DNA from: Dendrolimus kikuchii
Lineage: Eukaryota > Arthropoda > Insecta > Lepidoptera > Lasiocampidae
DNA length: 64,000 nucleotides
NCBI GenBank assembly: GCA_019925095.2
Contig: CM034398.1
Span: 8,075,001 to 8,139,000 of the forward strand
Direction of reading: 5' to 3'
The notes below the pieces were generated by a model, which saw only the letters and a list, made by a program, of their open reading frames with translations, had not been told where the DNA came from and made no database searches. Of this stretch, positions 61,801-64,000 are shown piece by piece (within the stretch, counting starts at the first letter, position 1; each line of letters starts with the position of its first letter). Position numbers and translations under genes: made by a program.

Positions 61801-63230
61801 TAGGTAATTTGGTAATCGATAACTTATTTTATTTAGGTATGACCTTGTTTTTAAGATTTCTCGTCTTCCAGATAGAATTTAGGGCTGATATTTTCCATTT
61901 TGTAATAGAAATGCCAGGTAGTAGGGTATTTGCCCGACTGGATGGTTACCAACCCTGGTCTAGGGTATGCCGCCATAACAACAATGAGCTGTGTTCCGGC
62001 ATTAGTGACCAGGTTCCAGTCCCTTTTAAGAGAGCAGCAGCGCATTTGTAGCACCTTTGGTGTTGCAAATGTCCATAGGCGATGGTAACCGCTTTCCATC
62101 AAGTGGGCCGTCTGCCTGTCTGCTGAACTCCTGCAGTATAAAAAAATATATAATGCTTTCTTTTAAGCCATATCTAAACTCATTACATTTCTTTGGCCCA
62201 AAAGTCCCCGTCTGATTTCTAGCTCATTTTGTGGCATTATTTGTTTAGTCTCGTGCCAGTAATTTCACTGCCAATCCTTCTTTTACAACCTATCTATAAT
62301 TATGGACAGATATATTATCTACTAGCTGATGCCCGCGACTTCGTCCGCGTGGTGCGGTAATTTAACTATCCCACAGGAACGCTTTTATTTTTCGGAATCA
62401 AAAGTATCCTATATGTTGACCAGGGATATAAGCTACCACCTTACAAAAAATTGTTTAAATCGGCCCAGTCATTTCGGAGATTAACCAGTACAAACAGACA
62501 GACAAACAGAGAAACAAAAATTTGAAAAAAATCTAAATTAATTCTATTTCACCTCTTACGTCCCCCTGACTCGGTTTTTAGCATTTTTTTTCATCGTACA
62601 GAAATTCACCCTCTACAGTTTTATTATATGTATAGATAATCGAATAAATGTGTAGAGGGTACGAGTTTATACATTGCATTTAAGAAATATTTACACGACG
62701 AATTGCGAACTTTCTGCTTTTTTAAAGTCGGTTAAAAAGAGAATAAAGTCAGGAATATTATAGTCTGTTGATGTTAACGCATCAGGCCAAAACTACAGAG
62801 CGGATTCAGCTATCGGGTCCCAGATCAACACTCAGGATACTGTTTATTTCGATAAACTATGACGTCATTTCCTTGGGATAGAGGAATATAGTCAAAAAGA
62901 TGACGTTATATTACATTACCCGTTTATGATAACTTGACACGCAGGGTTACATTTAGAAAATCGCGATAATCACTAGAAAATTCCAAGAAAAATTAAGAAT
63001 AATTTACGTTTTGTAATAATCTCTATTTATAACCAATATTATAAAATGATGTTAATTGATGTTTTGGAAACACTGCACATCAAGTTATAGTGAACAGGGT
63101 AGACGAACATATCTTATAACTAAAAACATATATAAATGAAAAAACTATAGGAAGTATCAAAATTAACTAAAAACTTTAACTTACCATAAAAAGTCACCAA
63201 ATACTGAACTTTTCTTCTCTTTGTCTCCAT
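52299..63230 (-). CDS. Tret1-like: Gene B: Tret1-like MFS sugar transporter (8 coding exons, 494 aa)
   Basis: Coding exons on the minus strand: 63185-63230, 61349-61446, 60093-60227, 58335-58418, 56714-56992, 54811-54931, 54571-54720, 52299-52870 (1485 bp including stop), all with GT/AG borders and matching phases. 494 residues is the usual size for the family, with 12 predicted helices. Marks: GMSSAWPTPVLVKL in TM1 (about 24-37), DGMGRR (74-79), YLAEI (126-130) and RG (136-137), PESPFYYMKEGK (185-196), DRLGRRP (313-319), PAEIFP (383-388), PETKGK (436-441). TM7 reads TQIISGGVAIKQYF and TM10 GFNSLVSVIPAE, so the TM7 Gln/Asn pair and TM10 Trp of glucose carriers are not conserved. It is the upstream member of a head-to-tail pair with gene A. 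Substrate cannot be inferred beyond a sugar-like polyol. Confidence 0.92.
52871..53224. other. Gene B intron 7, 3' part, unassigned
   Basis: Contains a short 'ctcttggaagtcgattaaaaa' style repeat tail near 53037-53060; otherwise nothing recognised. Confidence 0.35.
53225..53580 (+). mobile_element. Helitron-like element with an internal duplication
   Basis: Ends cgcggacgaagtcgcggaca then cagCTAG at 53577-53580 before T. A segment of about 80 bp (tcatttttgtctgtctgtct ... cgcgaaaagaagttaaaac) occurs twice, starting near 53280 and 53400. The 5' end is not identified. Confidence 0.55.
53942..54537. mobile_element. MITE M4 with ~39-bp inverted termini, carrying a nested insertion
   Basis: Left GGCCGTATTCCCATTAGACG and right (read inward) GGTCGTGTCCCTATTAAATG, both continuing into AACAGTGAGC. 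Internal gaacagtgagccgctgac and gcgaactgc words repeat. Lies in gene B intron 7. Confidence 0.7.
54115..54340 (+). mobile_element. LINE/SINE 3' end with (CATT)n tail, nested in MITE M4
   Basis: Flanked by aatgcagc at 54107-54114 and 54341-54348. Contains gttgcctggaagagatcact then ataagcgataaggccgccca, as at 32395, and ends with five cattc-type units. Confidence 0.7.
54571..54720 (-). CDS. Gene B exon 7
   Basis: 150 bp, phase 1 both sides; acceptor AATTTGCAG, donor GTAAGT. Encodes LKLTQIISGGVAIKQYFGT to IVFILFGAVIFIV. The charged insert EAHRGKDQEQEQGR accounts for the extra five residues against gene A. Confidence 0.9.
54811..54931 (-). CDS. Gene B exon 6
   Basis: 121 bp, phase 0 in and 1 out; acceptor TTGTTATAG, donor GTGTGT. 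Encodes ACEEELNSIQSQVKKEMSRS to RRYRRAIIIAA, the central cytoplasmic loop. Confidence 0.88.
54932..55790. other. Gene B intron 5, part
   Basis: Mostly unassigned AT-rich DNA. 55593-55690 (ttttattgcatgaagtaggc then aaacagcccacctgatggaa) is a reverse-oriented S1/LINE tail fragment. Confidence 0.45.
55977..56115 (+). pseudogene. hAT transposase C-terminal (dimerisation) fragment
   Basis: Reads ALPSKAAVERLFSTGKDILQ then PK, a stop, and LLSEENFNILMFMN. The S(K/S)AAVERLFSTG(K)DIL block is the hallmark of the hAT C-terminal dimerisation domain. No catalytic region is present. Confidence 0.75.
56102..56149. repeat. Perfect 23-bp palindrome
   Basis: Arms aatttagtcatctggcataa+tat and its exact complement are separated by tc. 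Directly downstream (56165-56300) a tcgtcta(a)-beginning motif recurs five times at irregular spacing. Confidence 0.85.
56714..56992 (-). CDS. Gene B exon 5
   Basis: 279 bp, phase 0; acceptor TACTTTCAG, donor GTAAGA. Encodes VANIYLAEIVDKDIRGTTG through WRIPESPFYYMKEGKVDSAR to GHVDPS. Confidence 0.93.
56993..57415. other. Gene B intron 4, unassigned part
   Basis: Pyrimidine-rich (tttctctctttccttcc) with no feature recognised. Confidence 0.3.
57418..57529 (-). repeat. Partial tRNA-SINE, related to 35370-35605
   Basis: Shares ttttccttc and attacaatgtgcatatttag with the SINE body at 35468-35515; promoter end not intact. Confidence 0.4.
57530..58201. mobile_element. Candidate solo LTR (~670 bp)
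   Basis: Starts TGTGGCGGTTGATGG and ends CATGTAACA, with TG...CA ends and ctag/ctaa flanks (one mismatch). Contains two roughly 95-bp tandem units (about 57583-57675 and 57676-57772) and a purine-rich GC-balanced body. There is no second copy in the window, so this is tentative. Confidence 0.35.
58335..58418 (-). CDS. Gene B exon 4
   Basis: 84 bp, phase 0; acceptor ATTTTTACAG, donor GTAAGT. Encodes IIVLTATSACWLYVSTFMWS then CGTGIVCT. The Arg of the usual RFL(Q/W)G element is replaced (STFMWS). Confidence 0.88.
58419..59465. other. Gene B intron 3, unassigned
   Basis: No repeat recognised. A 90-residue plus-strand frame at 58809-59081 has no domain. Confidence 0.3.
59466..59671. mobile_element. 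MITE C, same terminal family as 17151-17797
   Basis: Starts ggggtaggtatagttatacg and ends gtatatctataccggactat then accgcacccc. The centre holds a 14-bp stem (aaggctaaggcggat... with ...ccgccttagcctt). 206 bp, gene B intron 3. Confidence 0.7.
60093..60227 (-). CDS. Gene B exon 3
   Basis: 135 bp, phase 0; acceptor TTTCCATTCCAG, donor GTATGT. Encodes GEVSWMLAMNPPGFIVGSFA then SRFLCDGMGRRPNILISAVP to IGT. The open frame extends into the intron upstream to a spurious Met at 60323. Confidence 0.93.
60441..60690 (+). mobile_element. Helitron, family 2 copy d (3'-truncated)
   Basis: Starts TCTATAATAAAATTCTAAAC after an A. The body mirrors 20087-20470 (gaccgattt-type phrase gggccgatttcgatgtggtt, and agcccgcgggattttt), then breaks off where a SINE begins. 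Confidence 0.65.
60695..60905 (-). repeat. tRNA-derived SINE, copy of 33205-33465
   Basis: ctctgtagttgggcgggctg (A-box region) and gggttcgtattatgg (B-box region) on the minus strand; the tail carries ccataacacaagcctaattt. Confidence 0.65.
60906..61348. other. Gene B intron 2, part, unassigned
   Basis: AT-rich with an agaggccgtctaataatggg fragment near 61248 that echoes the tRNA-SINE start. Confidence 0.35.
61349..61446 (-). CDS. Gene B exon 2
   Basis: 98 bp, phase 1 in and 0 out; acceptor TTTATTTTTCAG, donor GTATAT. Encodes VSLGFVTLGMSSAWPTPVLV then KLLNKETKVTITE (TM1). Confidence 0.92.
61912..62150 (+). repeat. SINE family S1, 5'-truncated
   Basis: From ggtagtagggtatttgcccg to ctgctgaactcctgcagtat with an A-rich tail; gene B intron 1. 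Confidence 0.75.
62322..62636 (-). mobile_element. Helitron, family 3 (both ends visible)
   Basis: Minus strand starts TCTATACATATAATAAAACT at 62636 and ends gggcatcagCTAG at 62322. Flanked by A and T. 315 bp with acagacagacaaacagag inside. Non-autonomous. Confidence 0.7.
63185..63230 (-). CDS. Gene B exon 1, start codon
   Basis: 46 coding bp, ATG at 63230-63228, donor GTAAGT, ends phase 1. Encodes METKRRKVQYLVTFY. It is immediately preceded by a splice-acceptor-like TTATTTTTATTGTTCAG ending at 63232, so a non-coding exon probably lies upstream. Confidence 0.88.
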
Positions 63231-63463
63231 TCTGAACAATAAAAATAACTATTTTAATATACGAAATATAAATAAATTCGAACGCAGAAATTAAAGGTTC
63301 GTCGCGCCGAATATTTAGGAGTCAAGTGACCGACTACAATCAAGTACAATCTTTCAAGCCTTTTTTTACTGATAAACAAGTCGCTTAAACACCCCGGGGA
63401 TAGCCCGTTTAATACAGTAAGTACTTTTTAAACTCCAGGTACTTCACCGGAATTCGTTCTTAC

Positions 63464-63524
63464 CGACGGCTAGCTAGATGAAACAATGACGGCCCTTCAA
63501 TCAACGTAAGCCATATATATATAA
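63464..63524 (-). promoter_or_regulatory. Candidate gene B promoter and 5' UTR exon
   Basis: On the minus strand a TATATATATA box (63524-63513) is followed about 30 nt later by an initiator-like TCATTG (+1 at about 63487), then a short leader ending at the donor-like CCGTCG|GTAAGA (exon end 63464). With the acceptor at 63232 this makes a coherent first non-coding exon of about 24 nt. All inferred from motifs. Confidence 0.4.
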
Positions 63525-63713
63525 ACAATCGACACGACAAAATTAGGTATGAATAACTATTTGTGTACGTAAATTCCATTGCATATATGTTATCGTACGT
63601 ACTCACGTAGGCAGCTTTGTGCAGTTACATTTTGACGCCGCGCAGTCTCGCAAATGTTGACTATACCGGGTTTCCAGGTCTTAATTTTTATTATTTTAAC
63701 TTCCCATTCCTTC

Positions 63714-63950
63714 TTTTATTGCATGAGTCTAGCACAAGGGCACACAGCCTGATGGAAATCGGTTACCATCCAACCAATGTCCTGTCAGTCCCGAAAAGAG
63801 ACTGGAACCTGGCCACTGGCTACAGAGGTAGTAGCTATCCAGACGGGCAAATAATGCCCTACCACCTGGCTGTGGGTAGTTTTGTCGCCTCTTACGGCAA
63901 GCCGTCCGGCCTCAGGAAATTATGTTCTTTCTCCGTTCCTGTACTGATAA
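63714..63950 (-). repeat. SINE family S1, diverged copy
   Basis: ttttattgcatgagtctagc then aaatcggttaccatcc at left, and tctttctccgttcctgta at right. A gap of about 60 bp in the middle relative to full-length copies. Confidence 0.65.
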
Positions 63951-63954
63951 ATAG

Positions 63955-64000
63955 TAGAAAACTAACCTTACTTGCATGGGGTTAATGTCAAATTTTACCA
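63955..64000. repeat. Fragment of repeat U2
   Basis: ttacttgcatggggttaatg then tcaaattttacca resembles the end of U2 at 51755-51790; cut by the window edge. Confidence 0.35.

Noticed and set aside
1..64000. CRISPR arrays, operons, rRNA, canonical tRNA genes or a new multi-gene system
   Set aside because: The window is insect nuclear DNA; tandem repeats are transposon or satellite derived, tRNA-like boxes belong to SINEs, and no co-organised novel gene set was seen.

Overview
This is eukaryotic, AT-rich nuclear DNA dense in transposons, almost certainly from a lepidopteran insect (butterfly or moth). The signs are several Helitrons ending in the 'gacgaagtcgcggg...CTAG' terminus, tRNA-derived SINEs with the 'cccactgctgggc' tail, R1-clade, RTE and Jockey-like LINEs, BEL/Pao, mariner, Tc1 and hAT elements, and Tret1-like sugar transporters split into many phase-conserved exons. 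I see no prokaryotic gene structure, rRNA, canonical tRNA or CRISPR array.

The host genes are two tandem paralogous sugar transporters of the major facilitator superfamily (SLC2/Tret1-like), both on the minus strand. I rebuilt them from splice signals because no exon stands alone as a complete gene. Gene B (63230 to 52299) has eight coding exons and 494 residues. Gene A (44454 to 20784) has eight coding exons and 501 residues. The internal exons match one for one in size and phase (98, 135, 84, 279 and 121 bp), which indicates an old tandem duplication. The introns of gene A have been inflated by transposons, giving a 24 kb locus against 11 kb for gene B. Both proteins keep the MFS signature loops but have changed several residues that contact sugar in GLUT-type transporters. 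Between the two genes (47.8-48.0 kb, minus strand) lies an exon-like piece of a mucin/peritrophin-A protein.

Region by region. 1-2.08 kb: 5'-truncated R1-clade LINE whose ORF2 is open for 644 codons and runs off the left edge. 2.2-4.0 kb: wrecked LTR element carrying an RTE LINE with a perfect 14-bp target-site duplication, plus an inverted partner of its 3' end. 6.2-9.9 kb: young BEL/Pao element with LTRs and a 5-bp duplication, coding only gag and protease. 11-20.5 kb: Helitrons, SINEs, LINE tails and foldback MITEs. 20.8-44.5 kb: gene A; its intron 3 holds two LINE insertions at one identical 15-bp target, and its intron 1 holds a nested mariner/Tc1/hAT/LINE stack. 44.5-52.2 kb: intergenic, with MITEs, a minisatellite and SINEs. 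52.3-63.5 kb: gene B with a candidate TATA/initiator and a non-coding first exon; its introns hold a hAT element, a nested MITE and a possible solo LTR. 63.7-64 kb: a SINE.

I did not find evidence of a new multi-gene biological system. The most informative observations are the reconstructed paralog pair with altered substrate-contact residues, the BEL/Pao gag-protease-only derivative, the double LINE insertion at a single target, the SINE that shares its 3' tail with a LINE present in the window, and the peritrophin exon remnant. All boundaries and comparisons come from reading by eye, without alignment software or database searches.
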